A stretch of 64,000 bases of DNA from DAISJI01 sp964559835 (GTDB lineage: Bacteria > Acidobacteriota > Terriglobia > Terriglobales > Acidobacteriaceae), in assembly GCA_964559835.1 (NCBI GenBank), contig CAZLJE010000003.1, forward strand, positions 149,937 through 213,936, given 5' to 3'. A program made the translations under genes and the position numbers. Of this stretch, positions 1-8,584 are shown in pieces. Position 1 is the first letter of the stretch; each line of letters starts with the position of its first letter. The notes under the pieces were generated by a model that worked only from the letters and a program-made list of their open reading frames with translations, was not told the origin of the DNA and did not search any database.

Positions 1-11
1 AACTACCGCCA

Positions 12-851
12 TCAGGACCTCTCGGCTTTTCTCTGCCGCGCCGCTTCGTAGAGCACGATCGACGCCGCCACGCCGGCGTTCAACGACTCGACTCCCTCCG
101 CGTGCGGGATGACGATTGTCTCGTCCATCTCATTCGCCACCGCCTTCGGAAGTCCCGCACCTTCGCTGCCGATGAACAGCGCCACACCGCCTGTAAGGTC
201 CGCCTCGTCGATAGCGACGCCCTTGTGCGACGACGTTGCCACTAGCCGCACCTGTTTTTCTCTCAACGCTTCCACAATTTCTTTAGATGTCGCCTTGAGG
301 ACCGGCAGACGGAACATCGAACCTGCCGAGGCGCGGATGACCTTCGAATTGAACTGGCTCGCCGTGCCTTCGGTCGTCAATACCGCTACTGCGCCGAACG
401 CTTCCGCCGAGCGCACAACCGTCCCCAGGTTGCCGGGGTCCTGCAATCCGGCGGCGACCACCAGGAGCGGGTCTTTCGCCTGCATGACCTTGTCCAGTAA
501 GTGCTGCGGCATTTTGACCAGCGCCGCGACTCCCTGCGGCGTGTCGGTCGCCACCATGCTGGAGAAAACGTCGTCGGGCACCAGGACGGTCTCGACGTGG
601 GTCGAGATCTGCGGCAACAGCTTGTCCGCACGGTTCCGCGCCGCCTCGCTGAACACCACCGCCCGAAAGCGCAACCCGCTGCGGATCGCCTCTTCAATGG
701 TTTTCACGCTCTCGATCGCGGCAAACCCGTCGTCGGTCGGCTCGCCGCCGTGGAACGCCTTCCGCAACTCCTTCACCAGCGAGTTCTGGCGGCTTTCAAT
801 CTTCCGCAATCGCGAAACGTCAGTAGGCACCTGTTCATGATACAGGCGCAT
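12..851 (-). CDS. TrmH/SpoU-family RNA 2'-O-ribose methyltransferase
   Basis: The 279-residue protein has the SPOUT signature motifs of TrmH-family enzymes: GLQDPGNLG at about 135-143, followed by VVRSAEAFG, then IGSEGAGLP at about 227-235 and the C-terminal motif 3 IPHAEGVESLNAG at about 248-260. These build the knotted SAM pocket. The N-terminal 110 residues resemble the L30e-like substrate-binding domain of the RlmB/TsnR subgroup, so the likely substrate is a ribose 2'-OH in rRNA or tRNA. The exact target cannot be read from sequence. The start codon (849-851) lies inside the first unit of a heptamer repeat array that covers the region where a promoter or leader would be expected. Confidence 0.9.
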   Translation of the reverse strand: MRLYHEQVPTDVSRLRKIESRQNSLVKELRKAFHGGEPTDDGFAAIESVKTIEEAIRSGLRFRAVVFSEAARNRADKLLPQISTHVETVLVPDDVFSSMVATDTPQGVAALVKMPQHLLDKVMQAKDPLLVVAAGLQDPGNLGTVVRSAEAFGAVAVLTTEGTASQFNSKVIRASAGSMFRLPVLKATSKEIVEALREKQVRLVATSSHKGVAIDEADLTGGVALFIGSEGAGLPKAVANEMDETIVIPHAEGVESLNAGVAASIVLYEAARQRKAERS

Positions 852-915
852 GGCTCAGGGCACATGCTGCTGGGCTCATGGCACATGGCACATGGCTCAT
901 GGCGCATGGCTTGAG
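846..915. repeat. Heptamer array H1 (left arm of four-helix-bundle element 1)
   Basis: Ten consecutive 7-nt units, mostly GCNCATG (variants GCTCAGG, CTGCTGG, GCTTGAG). The array contains the start codon of the minus-strand methyltransferase. Its reverse complement has the same NNGCCAT core as the array at 1374-1471 on the other side of the four-helix-bundle gene. Confidence 0.85.
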
Positions 916-999
916 ACGATGGCAGACCAAGAACATCGACATCCATATCACAGACAAAAGTCACTTTCTGTGCCTACAGTTGCGAATCTGGAGGCACTG

Positions 1000-1368
1000 A
1001 TGAGCGGAACATTTGAGGACTTGAATGCTTGGAAACAGGCGATGGAACTCGTTTACGATGTTTACGTCGCTACTGCAAAGTTCCCAAAAACCGAGACCTA
1101 CGGCTTAGCCATCCAAATGCGAAGGGCTGCTGTCTCTATTCCCAGCAATATTGCAGAAGGCAAGGGCCGATCAACCGACAAAGACTTCGCTCTGTTCCTC
1201 TGCCACGCTCGCGGTTCGTTGCACGAACTGCAGACTCAAATCCTGATTGCAGGCCGACTCGAGTACGTCAAGCCTGACGTTCAGGAGCGCTTGCTTGAAA
1301 AAACCAGAGTAGTGGGGCGGCTTCTGCATGGGCTGTTGTCGTTTGCAAAAGAAAATGTCCAAGCCTAG
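1000..1368 (+). CDS. Four-helix-bundle protein (S23 ribosomal / IVP-like family), copy 1
   Basis: The 122-residue, mostly helical protein carries the family hallmark QMRRAAVSIPSNIAEG followed by a basic stretch GKGRSTDKDF and a helix SLHELQTQILIAG. This is the SIPSNIAEG subtype of proteins first described from intervening sequences in 23S rRNA genes. The same fold is used by Avd, the accessory protein of diversity-generating retroelements. I chose the ATG at 1000 because GGAGG lies 5 nt upstream. A longer in-frame start at 850 would translate the repeat array. The gene is enclosed by inverted heptamer arrays at 846-915 and 1374-1471, which suggests that gene and arrays moved as one unit. The molecular function is unknown; nucleic-acid binding is plausible from family knowledge only. 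Confidence 0.85.
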   Translation: MSGTFEDLNAWKQAMELVYDVYVATAKFPKTETYGLAIQMRRAAVSIPSNIAEGKGRSTDKDFALFLCHARGSLHELQTQILIAGRLEYVKPDVQERLLEKTRVVGRLLHGLLSFAKENVQA

Positions 1369-1373
1369 CTATG

Positions 1374-1471
1374 GAGCCGTGTGCCATATGCCATGAGCCA
1401 TGTGCCCTGTGCCCTGTGCCATGAGCCATGTGCCCTGTGCCATGAGCCACGTGCACTGTGCCATGCTGCTT
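1374..1471. repeat. Heptamer array H2 (right arm of four-helix-bundle element 1)
   Basis: Fourteen consecutive 7-nt units with the core NNGCCAT or NNGCCCT. The variable first two bases are mostly GA or GT. The array is inverted relative to 846-915 and begins 5 nt after the stop codon of the four-helix-bundle gene. Confidence 0.9.
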
Positions 1472-1513
1472 GTGATATGTTACGTTTTCGCTAATTCTGT
1501 CCGGAGACAAACT

Positions 1514-2158
1514 TTGCGCGCCGAGATCCTCAAGATCAGTAGCGACAACCCGGAACCGTCGCTGGTCACCTACGCCGCCGAGCAGATCAAGAGCGGCCAG
1601 GTGCTCGGCATGCCGACCGACACCTTTTACGGCCTTGCCGCCGACCCCTTCAACCTGCGCGCCGTCGAGCGTGTGTACGAGATCAAGTCGCGTTCCCGTC
1701 ATAAGCCTCTCTCCCTGCTGATCGAGAGCGAGGAGCAGGCGGAGATGCTCGCGCGCGACCCGCTGCCCGACAATTTCTACATCCTCGCGCGGAAATTCTG
1801 GCCCGGCCCGCTGACCATCATCGTCCCGGCCGCGTCTCGCCTGCCGCTGAAGGTGACCGCCAATACCGGCAATATCGCCATCCGCATTCCGGAGGCGAAG
1901 ATCCCGTTACAGGTCATCCGCGCCGCGGGCGTGCCCATAACCGCAACTTCGGCAAACTTGAGCGGCGAAAGCGAATGCACCACCGCCACCGCCGTCCGCG
2001 AACAGTTGCACGAGCGCATTCCGATCATCGTGGATGGTGGCCCTTCGCCGCGCCAGGTAGCATCGACGATCGTCGACCTGAGCGAAGATGGAGGCTGGCG
2101 ACTGCTGCGCGAAGGCGCGCTCCCGCGACAGCAGATCGCCGATCTCCTGGGCGAATGA
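1514..2158 (+). CDS. tsaC: Threonylcarbamoyl-AMP synthase (YrdC/TsaC)
   Basis: This 214-residue single-domain protein forms L-threonylcarbamoyladenylate from threonine, bicarbonate and ATP, the first step of t6A modification at position 37 of ANN-decoding tRNAs. It has the YrdC landmarks MPTDTFYGLAADP near the N-terminus, KSRSRHKPLSLLI, the FWPGPLTII segment, IAIRIPEAKIP and ITATSANLSGE. There is no C-terminal Sua5 domain, so it is the short TsaC type. I prefer the TTG start at 1514, which has GGAG 8 nt upstream. The in-frame ATG at 1400 would translate the heptamer array. tsaB, a later-step partner, is at 19728. The stop codon overlaps the next gene's ATG. Confidence 0.9.
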   Translation: MRAEILKISSDNPEPSLVTYAAEQIKSGQVLGMPTDTFYGLAADPFNLRAVERVYEIKSRSRHKPLSLLIESEEQAEMLARDPLPDNFYILARKFWPGPLTIIVPAASRLPLKVTANTGNIAIRIPEAKIPLQVIRAAGVPITATSANLSGESECTTATAVREQLHERIPIIVDGGPSPRQVASTIVDLSEDGGWRLLREGALPRQQIADLLGE

Positions 2159-2799
2159 ACCGCGGCACCCCGGCTCCCGTTCCTGCTGATAAACCCCGCC
2201 GCTCGGTTACGCGGATCGTCTTGTGGGGCTTGGCTGCGGTTGCGTGCGCGCTCGCCGTCTCCGTATTACTCACCGCGTTCTATATCTCCCGTCACGTCGG
2301 CGATGACGGTCGCCCTGCGGACGCGATCGTCGTTTTCGGCGCTGCCGAATACGCCGGACACCCGTCGCCGGTCCTCAAGGCGCGTCTCGACCATGCCTTC
2401 GATCTCTACCAGCGCGGCATCGCTCCGGTCGTCATCACGACCGGTGGATTCGGCCCCGATCCTAAGTTCAGCGAAGGCGGCGTGGGACGCGACTATCTTT
2501 CCCGCCGCGGCATCCCCGACGCCAGCCTCATCGCCGAAACCCAGAGCGACGATACCGCCGAATCGGCCGACCGCGTTGCCGCCATCCTTCGCGCCAATGG
2601 CTGGCGTAGCGTGGTCGCCGTCAGCGACGCCTACCACCTGTTCCGCGTCAAACAGTTCCTCGCCCGCAAAGGCGTGAAGGCATACGGCTCGCCCCGGCCC
2701 GATTCCATCCCCAAAACCCGCCCTGCCCGCGCCGAAGCCGCTCTCCGCGAAGCCGTCAGCCTCATCTTCTGGCGCCTCGTGCCCGCGGGAACGTGGTAG
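2155..2799 (+). CDS. YdcF-like (DUF218) membrane-anchored protein
   Basis: The 214-residue protein starts at an ATG overlapping the tsaC stop codon (ATGA), so the two genes are translationally coupled. A basic N-terminus is followed by one hydrophobic helix at about residues 20-42 (IVLWGLAAVACALAVSVLL). The DUF218 domain follows: DAIVVFGAAEY, a conserved VITTGG loop, SDDTAESADRV, and SDAYHLFRVKQF. YdcF/SanA/ElyC-type proteins face the periplasm and are linked to envelope integrity and undecaprenyl carrier recycling in enterobacteria. The function here is inferred only at family level. Confidence 0.85.
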   Translation: MNRGTPAPVPADKPRRSVTRIVLWGLAAVACALAVSVLLTAFYISRHVGDDGRPADAIVVFGAAEYAGHPSPVLKARLDHAFDLYQRGIAPVVITTGGFGPDPKFSEGGVGRDYLSRRGIPDASLIAETQSDDTAESADRVAAILRANGWRSVVAVSDAYHLFRVKQFLARKGVKAYGSPRPDSIPKTRPARAEAALREAVSLIFWRLVPAGTW

Positions 2800-2804
2800 A
2801 CCAG

Positions 2805-2825
2805 GCGCACGGGTCATGGCACATG
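2805..2825. repeat. Short heptamer array H3
   Basis: Three 7-nt units ending in CACG or CATG, lying just after the YdcF-like gene. Same family as the array at 846-915. Confidence 0.6.
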
Positions 2826-2858
2826 GGCGGGAGCGTAATCGGAGATCCTGCGCAATAA

Positions 2859-2886
2859 AAAGGCCAGCCCTCTCGGACTGGCCTTT
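2859..2886 (-). terminator. Rho-independent terminator, probably bidirectional
   Basis: Perfect 9-bp stem AAAGGCCAG/CTGGCCTTT with a 10-nt loop. On the minus strand it is followed by TTTTATTG and lies 28 nt past the TonB-receptor stop codon. On the plus strand it follows the tsaC-ydcF pair and the stem itself ends in CTTTC. Confidence 0.8.
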
Positions 2887-2913
2887 CGATGCGCGATGAG
2901 CGCTGCGCCGGTT

Positions 2914-5900
2914 TTAGAAGATCAGCTTAAGCGCGAACTGGAGCTGTCGCGAGCCGCCGGCGTCGCCCGTCGGAATGCGCGTCGAGCTGATCACGCCGAA
3001 CACGTTCCCAGCACTGGTGACAGCGCTGAGGTTCGGGTTGCCGAAGTTCGGATGATTGAACAGGTCGAACACCTCCAGCCGGAATTCATTCCTTACGCGC
3101 TCGGTGATCTTGGTCGTCTTGGTGAGCGAGAAATCGACATCCTGGAATCCAGGTCCCACGAACGCGTTCCGCCGCAGGCTGCCGAAGTGGTAGACATTCA
3201 CGCCATTGACCAGCGTGACCGGCAGAGCCAACGACGTACCAGCCGCACAGGCGCCGAACCGTGGATCACACACCGAGTTGGGCGCGAACCACTGGATATT
3301 CCCCGCCTGTGAGCCGCTGGTGATGATCTGGTTGACGGTGCTCATCGGTCCAATCAAGTCCGGCCGATTCGTTGCCACGCCGGTGAACAACGTCGACGAA
3401 CCAGCAGGGATGCCAGCTCCAGCGATCGGGGCCCCGGCCACGACGTTCAACGGGTTGCCGCTCTGGATCGAGAAGATCCCGCCCAGCCGCCATCCTTCCC
3501 TGAGGCGGTTCCCCTTAAACGGAAGGTCGTAGGTGCTGCTGAATACAAACCGGTGCCGGACGTCGAAATCAGACGGACCGTAGTCACCACCCACGTTCCG
3601 GCTATTCTCCGGCGCCGCCGGGAAACCAATGCGCGACGAATTGTCCAGCGAGTGCGACCACGTGTAGCTCCCGTTGAATTGCAACCCGCTGGCGAAACGC
3701 CGGGTGACGTTTAGCCAAAGCGCGCTGTAGTTGGAATTCGCCGTGCTGGTGATCTCGGTCAGCGAACTGCCCAGCGCCAGCCCCGGCAGGATCGGGCTGC
3801 TCGCCGAGAGTGCCGGATAGGGCAGCACAGCCTTGCCGGTCGACGTGAACGATAGCGGCTGATTTAGGTTGATGTTCTGGCGCAGATGCGTCGCCTTGGA
3901 GCCGAAGTAGCCGATCATCAATCCCATCGAGGGCGTGATCTCCTGCTGGAGGTTCACGTTGTAGGACTGTACATAGGGATTCTTGAAGTTGTGGTCCACC
4001 GTACCGGAAGCGAGCGAAGCGCCGCTTGCCGCAGCATCTGTCGTCAACGTAGCGGGGCTGGTGAACGGCTTCGACCCGCTTGGTGAAAAGTTGAATGACT
4101 GTGTGAATGGCGGGTTGCTGGTCAGCGCGATCGGCAATGGCTGATCGGCCGCCCATCCGTATCCGGCACGCAGCACGGTCTTCTGGTCATTCCAGATGTC
4201 CCACGCGAAACCCAGGCGGGGTTCGAAGTTGGTGTCGTTCTGGTTGTACAGCAGCGGCAAAGCACTCGTACCCACCTGCACCAGTTGCGCTGTCGCCGGA
4301 ACGAACGCGCTCTGGTGGTTCTGCTTCTCGAAGGGCGTCATGTTCCACTCGTAGCGCAGCCCCAACTCCAGCGTGAAGTTCGGCTTCAGCTTGAAACTGT
4401 CCATGGCGAACATGCCGATGGCGCGCTGCACGATGTGGTTGAGAAGGTTGCCGTCGTTGGTGAACGCGGCAACATTCCCATTGATGTAGTCGGTCACGTT
4501 GTTGAACGTCATGCGCGTCTGGTCGTGGCGGAAGTTGTTGTCATTTACCTGCCGCCCCTCCCAGCCGAACTTGATATTGTGGCGCCCATGCACCCAGTCC
4601 ACCGTGTCACTGATGACGGTGGTCAGGTCGGCGCGTCCTTGTGGAAAGTCTCTCTGCCCCCCGAAGTCCAGGCCTATTGAGGTGATGATGGTCTCTGGGA
4701 TGCCTACGGGGCCGGTATTCCCATTGTTGATGCCGAACGTGCTCGGATCGAGCTTGTTGGTCGGATCGAAGGTGATGTGGATGCGGTTGTAACCCAGGCG
4801 GAATTCATTCACCACGGTCGGCGTGAAAACGTGGCTCTCGCCGAAGGTCATGAGCTGGCGGCGCGCGACGCGCTGGTCCCCATAGCCGGGCACTGTCGCG
4901 CAGCCCGGAGGCAACGGCTGGCTGCACGCGTCAATCGGCTCGGTGCGAATATCGCGCTGGATGGCGTAGTAGCCGTGCAGATGGTCCTTCTCTCTCAGGT
5001 TGTAGCTGATGTCGCCGGTCCACTGGTCCAGCAGTACCGGAGCCGATGCGGAACCCTGGAACTTCGACCCGGTGGCGTCGTTAGCCGTCGGGATCAGCGC
5101 CGTCAATTTCTGCACTGCTGTGCTGGGCGAAGCGAGCGCTTGGGTCCGCTGCGCTCCAGTGAGCACGGTCGAATTCAACCCGATGCCCTGCCGCTGCCGC
5201 AGCCCCTCGTACGCTCCGTAGAAGAACAGCTTGTTCTTGATGATCGGCCCGCCCACATCCGCGCCGAAATCATGGCGGATGAACTGCGACTGCCGTGTAG
5301 TGTCCTTGTTGAAGAAGTTCCTCGCGTCGAAATAGTTGTTGCGCAGGAATTCAAAGGCTTCTCCATGGAAGTCATTCGTCCCGGAGCGCGTCGCCATGTT
5401 CACGACGGCGCCGGAGTTCCTACCCTCCTCGGCGCTGTAGCTGGAGTTATCGACCTTGAATTCGTTCAGTGTCGCAATACTGGGTTGGAACGTGATCTGC
5501 CCGTTCGCCATGTCGGCCAGGTTGATGCCGTTGACCATGAAGTTCACGGTATCTTCCCGCTGCCCGGCGGTGTTGAACGCGAGCGAACCCTGGCCGCGGA
5601 TTGGCGCCGTCAGGAACCCGTTCGCCGGAGGGGTCACCGATCCCGGCACCAGCAGCCCGAGGTCCACGAAGTGCCGCCCGTTCAGCGGAATTTCCTGCAC
5701 GTTGCGCGGGTCCATGACTTGACCGACCGTCATGGTCGTCGTTTCCAACACCGGCGCTTCCGTCGTGATGTTGACCGTCTCCGCCACCGCCGCGGGCTTC
5801 AAGGTGAAGTTCTGGGACACAGTTCGTCCAACTTCGAGCACTAGGCCGCTGGCTACTTGCCTGCCCATACCTGCGGCTGTCACCTCGACCGTGTAGGAAC

Positions 5901-6129
5901 CGACGGGCAACGCCGGGATAAGATAAGCTCCCGTCGAGTCCGTCTTCGTTGTACGCGTGAGGTTCGTGGCGGAATTGGTGACCTTGACATCGGCGTTCGG
6001 GACCACCGCACCACTGTTGTCCACTACCGTGCCCTGAAGAGTAGCCGTCGTAGATTGCGCCACCAGTGGTGTTGCAAACATTAATGCAACCGCCACGATG
6101 CTGACTACGACGCGAAAGCTTGCGCGCAT
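2914..6129 (-). CDS. TonB-dependent receptor with carboxypeptidase-regulatory-like N-domain (Oar-like)
   Basis: The 1071-residue outer-membrane protein begins with a signal peptide (RASFRVVVSIVAVALMFATP, cleavage near VAQS). An Ig-like carboxypeptidase-regulatory domain follows at about residues 25-105 (ATLQGTVVDNSGAVVPNADV), then a plug domain (VMDPRNVQEIPLNGRHF; GQREDTVNFMVNGIN) and a large beta-barrel. The protein ends in an alternating, aromatic-terminated strand QLQFALKLIF, typical of a BAM signal. Acidobacteria encode many such receptors and their substrates are mostly unknown. I use the ATG at 6129 because GGAGG lies 8 nt upstream; an upstream ATG at 6225 lacks this. No SusD-like partner is adjacent. 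A palindromic candidate operator lies upstream at 6292. Confidence 0.92.
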   Translation of the reverse strand: MRASFRVVVSIVAVALMFATPLVAQSTTATLQGTVVDNSGAVVPNADVKVTNSATNLTRTTKTDSTGAYLIPALPVGSYTVEVTAAGMGRQVASGLVLEVGRTVSQNFTLKPAAVAETVNITTEAPVLETTTMTVGQVMDPRNVQEIPLNGRHFVDLGLLVPGSVTPPANGFLTAPIRGQGSLAFNTAGQREDTVNFMVNGINLADMANGQITFQPSIATLNEFKVDNSSYSAEEGRNSGAVVNMATRSGTNDFHGEAFEFLRNNYFDARNFFNKDTTRQSQFIRHDFGADVGGPIIKNKLFFYGAYEGLRQRQGIGLNSTVLTGAQRTQALASPSTAVQKLTALIPTANDATGSKFQGSASAPVLLDQWTGDISYNLREKDHLHGYYAIQRDIRTEPIDACSQPLPPGCATVPGYGDQRVARRQLMTFGESHVFTPTVVNEFRLGYNRIHITFDPTNKLDPSTFGINNGNTGPVGIPETIITSIGLDFGGQRDFPQGRADLTTVISDTVDWVHGRHNIKFGWEGRQVNDNNFRHDQTRMTFNNVTDYINGNVAAFTNDGNLLNHIVQRAIGMFAMDSFKLKPNFTLELGLRYEWNMTPFEKQNHQSAFVPATAQLVQVGTSALPLLYNQNDTNFEPRLGFAWDIWNDQKTVLRAGYGWAADQPLPIALTSNPPFTQSFNFSPSGSKPFTSPATLTTDAAASGASLASGTVDHNFKNPYVQSYNVNLQQEITPSMGLMIGYFGSKATHLRQNINLNQPLSFTSTGKAVLPYPALSASSPILPGLALGSSLTEITSTANSNYSALWLNVTRRFASGLQFNGSYTWSHSLDNSSRIGFPAAPENSRNVGGDYGPSDFDVRHRFVFSSTYDLPFKGNRLREGWRLGGIFSIQSGNPLNVVAGAPIAGAGIPAGSSTLFTGVATNRPDLIGPMSTVNQIITSGSQAGNIQWFAPNSVCDPRFGACAAGTSLALPVTLVNGVNVYHFGSLRRNAFVGPGFQDVDFSLTKTTKITERVRNEFRLEVFDLFNHPNFGNPNLSAVTSAGNVFGVISSTRIPTGDAGGSRQLQFALKLIF

Positions 6130-6291
6130 GGAACTTCCTCCGTTTAACGTGAGCCAAAAATCAGATAACTGCTGTACTTGGGAGAAGAGCCCAACCCCAC
6201 TACGGCGGAACAGATGCAGTCCCAAGTCCGTTTACGAAAGATCGCAAGCTCGTGATGAAGTTACACTTAACCGGGGCGGCTGAATTGCGCC

Positions 6292-6307
6292 ATACGGAAT
6301 TCCGTAT
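6292..6307. promoter_or_regulatory. 16-bp perfect palindrome, candidate operator upstream of the TonB receptor
   Basis: ATACGGAATTCCGTAT is a perfect inverted repeat about 160 nt upstream of the receptor start, in a stretch richer in AT than its surroundings. The remaining sequence between 6130 and 6460 holds no supportable gene; it contains this site and the R-type hairpin at 6403. Confidence 0.4.
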
Positions 6308-6402
6308 AGAAGATACAATATTGAGTAGGTGGAGTACGTCGCCCCGCGACCTTATCGTACGGAGTGCACATCCGTTGCGATGAAGTAAGAAAAAGGCGCG
6401 GG

Positions 6403-6437
6403 TGCCCCACTCTAGCTGCTTTTGCTAAGGTGGGCAC
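6403..6437. repeat. R-type hairpin repeat, copy 1
   Basis: Imperfect hairpin with CCCACTCTAGC and GCTAAGGTGGG arms around TGCTTTT. It is preceded by GGGTGC, as in the copies at 16616 and 17787. There is no U-tract, so it is not a classical terminator. Confidence 0.7.
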
Positions 6438-6460
6438 TAGACCCTTGCGCCGGGTGTCTT

Positions 6461-6495
6461 GAGCCCTACGCCCTGAGCCCTGCGCCCTACGCCCT
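6461..6495. repeat. Heptamer array H4
   Basis: Five 7-nt units NNGCCCT with variable dinucleotides GA, AC, GA, GC, AC. The array ends on the last base of the minus-strand cyclase-family stop codon. Confidence 0.85.
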
Positions 6496-7184
6496 TACCG
6501 CACCAACGCCAGCAGCCGTACCGGCGCGCCCGCTGCGTTCTGGATCACCGTCGGCCCCGCCACGAGGACCGCTCCTGCGGCAGGAGCCTCCTCCAGATTG
6601 GCGACATTTGCCAGTGCATAGACGTGATTCTGTCCAAGATAGCGGCGTACCGGCATGTCGGTTGAACCGTTCAGGTCCAGCGACGGCGCATCGATTCCGA
6701 TACCGTACACCATCCGCGCCCGCACCAGGAACTCGACCGTGTCGGTCGAATACGCCGCGTGCGGTAGCGGTTGCTTGGGCAACACCGGCGGGATGTGCCA
6801 GCCCGTTCTCGCCAGGACCACCGCTCCGGGAGGAACGTGCCCATGCTGCTGCTCCCAGCGCGCAATGTCGGCCACAGTGATTTGGTAGTTGGGGTCCGTC
6901 GCCACGCGGTCGCGAGTATCCAGGACCACCAGCGGCGTCACCAGTCGATCCGGCGTTACCGCCTCGGCGGTCCAGCGCCCATTCTCCTGGTGGATAGGCG
7001 AGTCCATGCGTGTGCCGTAGGCGAACGCGTCCAGGTGATCGCCGCTGACGTTCAACGCGGCCTTGTGGGTCAGGTCGATAACCTCGCGGAACGCAAACGC
7101 CCTCGGTTCCACCGGCCGTCTCTGCGCGAACAGCAGCACCGCGAGCACCAGGATCGATCCGATACTGAAAGTTCTCCAATGCAT
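6495..7184 (-). CDS. Cyclase-family protein (kynurenine-formamidase-like fold) with altered metal motif
   Basis: The protein has an N-terminal membrane or signal helix (TFSIGSILVLAVLLFAQ) and then a cyclase-family (PF04199-type) domain: VIDLTHKAALN, YGTRMDSPIHQ, VVLDTRDRV, GAVVLARTGW, YGIGIDAPSLD. The family metal motif is HxGTHxDxPxH. Here the first two histidines are replaced (AYGTRMDSPIH), while the Asp, Pro and last His remain. Metal-dependent hydrolysis may therefore be lost or changed. I chose the start at 7184 because it gives a compact signal sequence; an ATG at 7232 is possible. No strong ribosome-binding site is seen at either. Confidence 0.7.
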   Translation of the reverse strand: MHWRTFSIGSILVLAVLLFAQRRPVEPRAFAFREVIDLTHKAALNVSGDHLDAFAYGTRMDSPIHQENGRWTAEAVTPDRLVTPLVVLDTRDRVATDPNYQITVADIARWEQQHGHVPPGAVVLARTGWHIPPVLPKQPLPHAAYSTDTVEFLVRARMVYGIGIDAPSLDLNGSTDMPVRRYLGQNHVYALANVANLEEAPAAGAVLVAGPTVIQNAAGAPVRLLALVR

Positions 7185-7351
7185 GGCCCAGGGGCAGGCC
7201 CGCGGCGGCGCTCTCCGGGCTGCCTCAATCATTCAGATGCAGCAGCTTCGCTCGACGTACAGCAGGAAATTTCCGCGCACCATACAACTTTTCGCCGTCA
7301 CCCAGTGTTTTCTCGGCTGTACTCGATACTTGATACAATGTTTTTTTCCTC

Positions 7352-8581
7352 ATGCGAACTCATAGGACATTGAAGTCGGCCGCAGCGCGTCTTGCGCGCC
7401 ACGTGCCGGCGCTCACTCTTGCTTCACTCTCCATACTGCTGGCGGGCTGCGGCGACACCTACCGGCCTATCGCCATACCCATCCTGCAACCCGGCGGCGA
7501 TCCACAGACCTTGCGCGTAGCTACCGTCGTCAACAACAACAACGGCGGCGCTGGCACCACCACGACCGTCGATGCGACAGGAGATACCAACATTGCCGTC
7601 TTCCAGGTCGGCAGCGACCCGGTCAACGCCGCCTTCTGGCTCGGCAGTAGCAGCCGCATCTATGTTGCGAATCGCGGCTCCGATTCGGTCTCCTTCTACG
7701 CGCCCACGACTGCCGGCAGCGCTGTATCAGTGATCACGCTTCCGACAGGCTCCCGGCCGGTGTTCGTCTCATCTGTCGCTTCCTCGTTCGTTTACGTGGC
7801 CGAATCCGGCACCAACAACGTGGCGATCATAGATGCCAGCCTCGGTGTGCTCAGCAAGGAGCTACCGGTCGGCGTCAATCCCGTGGCAATCACCGAGACT
7901 CCGAACGGCAACTGGGCCTACGTTGCTAACAAGGGCAGCAACACGGTTTCTCTCATCAATAGCGTCACCCAGACCATTGATGTGACCCTGCCCACCGGGG
8001 CCTCACCCGTCTGGGTCACCGCCAAGAACGACAACTCCGTCGTTTACGTCCTTAATCAGGGCAGCAACAACATCACCGTCATCGATGCGGTCAACAAGAT
8101 TGTCGCGGGAACCGTACCGGTGGGCGCGACGCCGAGCATGATGGCCTTCGACAAGGTCAATCACCGCCTGTACGTCGCCAACACGGGTTCGAACACCGTC
8201 AGTGTCTTTAATGCCGATCCCCAGGTCCCGACCCTGCTCGCGACCGTCACCGTTGGCGCCGGCCCCACTTCCATTGCGCCCCTGGCCGATGGTTCGCGCT
8301 TCTATGTCGCCAATGCCGGCTGTACCGACGCCATCGCATTGACCGGATGTAGCGGAACCACGGTCAGCGTAGTCGACGCGCTCTCCTTCGCGGTCCGCAA
8401 GACGATCACCGTCGGATCGACTCCGATCGCATTGGCCGCCACCCCGGAATCCACCAAGGTCGTGGTCGCGAATCGCGATTCGAACAACATCAGCGACATT
8501 CGCACCCTGGACGACACGGTCGTCGCGACCATCAATTCCGCCTCGCCCCGGCCCGTCTGGGTGGTCATGAACTCGCAGTAA
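7352..8581 (+). CDS. YVTN-type beta-propeller lipoprotein
   Basis: The 409-residue protein starts with a basic n-region and a lipoprotein signal ending LLAGC at about residue 33. The rest is a series of about 40-residue YVTN/YncE propeller repeats, for example IYVANRGSDSVSFY, VYVAESGTNNVAII, AYVANKGSNTVSLI, VYVLNQGSNNITVI, LYVANTGSNTVSVF and FYVANAGC. This predicts a seven-bladed propeller tethered to a membrane. Such proteins act as binding scaffolds or cofactor-free quinoprotein-like domains. No substrate can be assigned. The start is the only reasonable ATG before the lipobox. Confidence 0.85.
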   Translation: MRTHRTLKSAAARLARHVPALTLASLSILLAGCGDTYRPIAIPILQPGGDPQTLRVATVVNNNNGGAGTTTTVDATGDTNIAVFQVGSDPVNAAFWLGSSSRIYVANRGSDSVSFYAPTTAGSAVSVITLPTGSRPVFVSSVASSFVYVAESGTNNVAIIDASLGVLSKELPVGVNPVAITETPNGNWAYVANKGSNTVSLINSVTQTIDVTLPTGASPVWVTAKNDNSVVYVLNQGSNNITVIDAVNKIVAGTVPVGATPSMMAFDKVNHRLYVANTGSNTVSVFNADPQVPTLLATVTVGAGPTSIAPLADGSRFYVANAGCTDAIALTGCSGTTVSVVDALSFAVRKTITVGSTPIALAATPESTKVVVANRDSNNISDIRTLDDTVVATINSASPRPVWVVMNSQ

Positions 8582-8584
8582 CAA

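Noticed and set aside
1400..1513. N-terminal extension of TsaC through the heptamer array
   Set aside because: It would translate repeats into MCPVPCAMSHVPCAMSH-like sequence; the TTG at 1514 has a proper ribosome-binding site and gives the family length.
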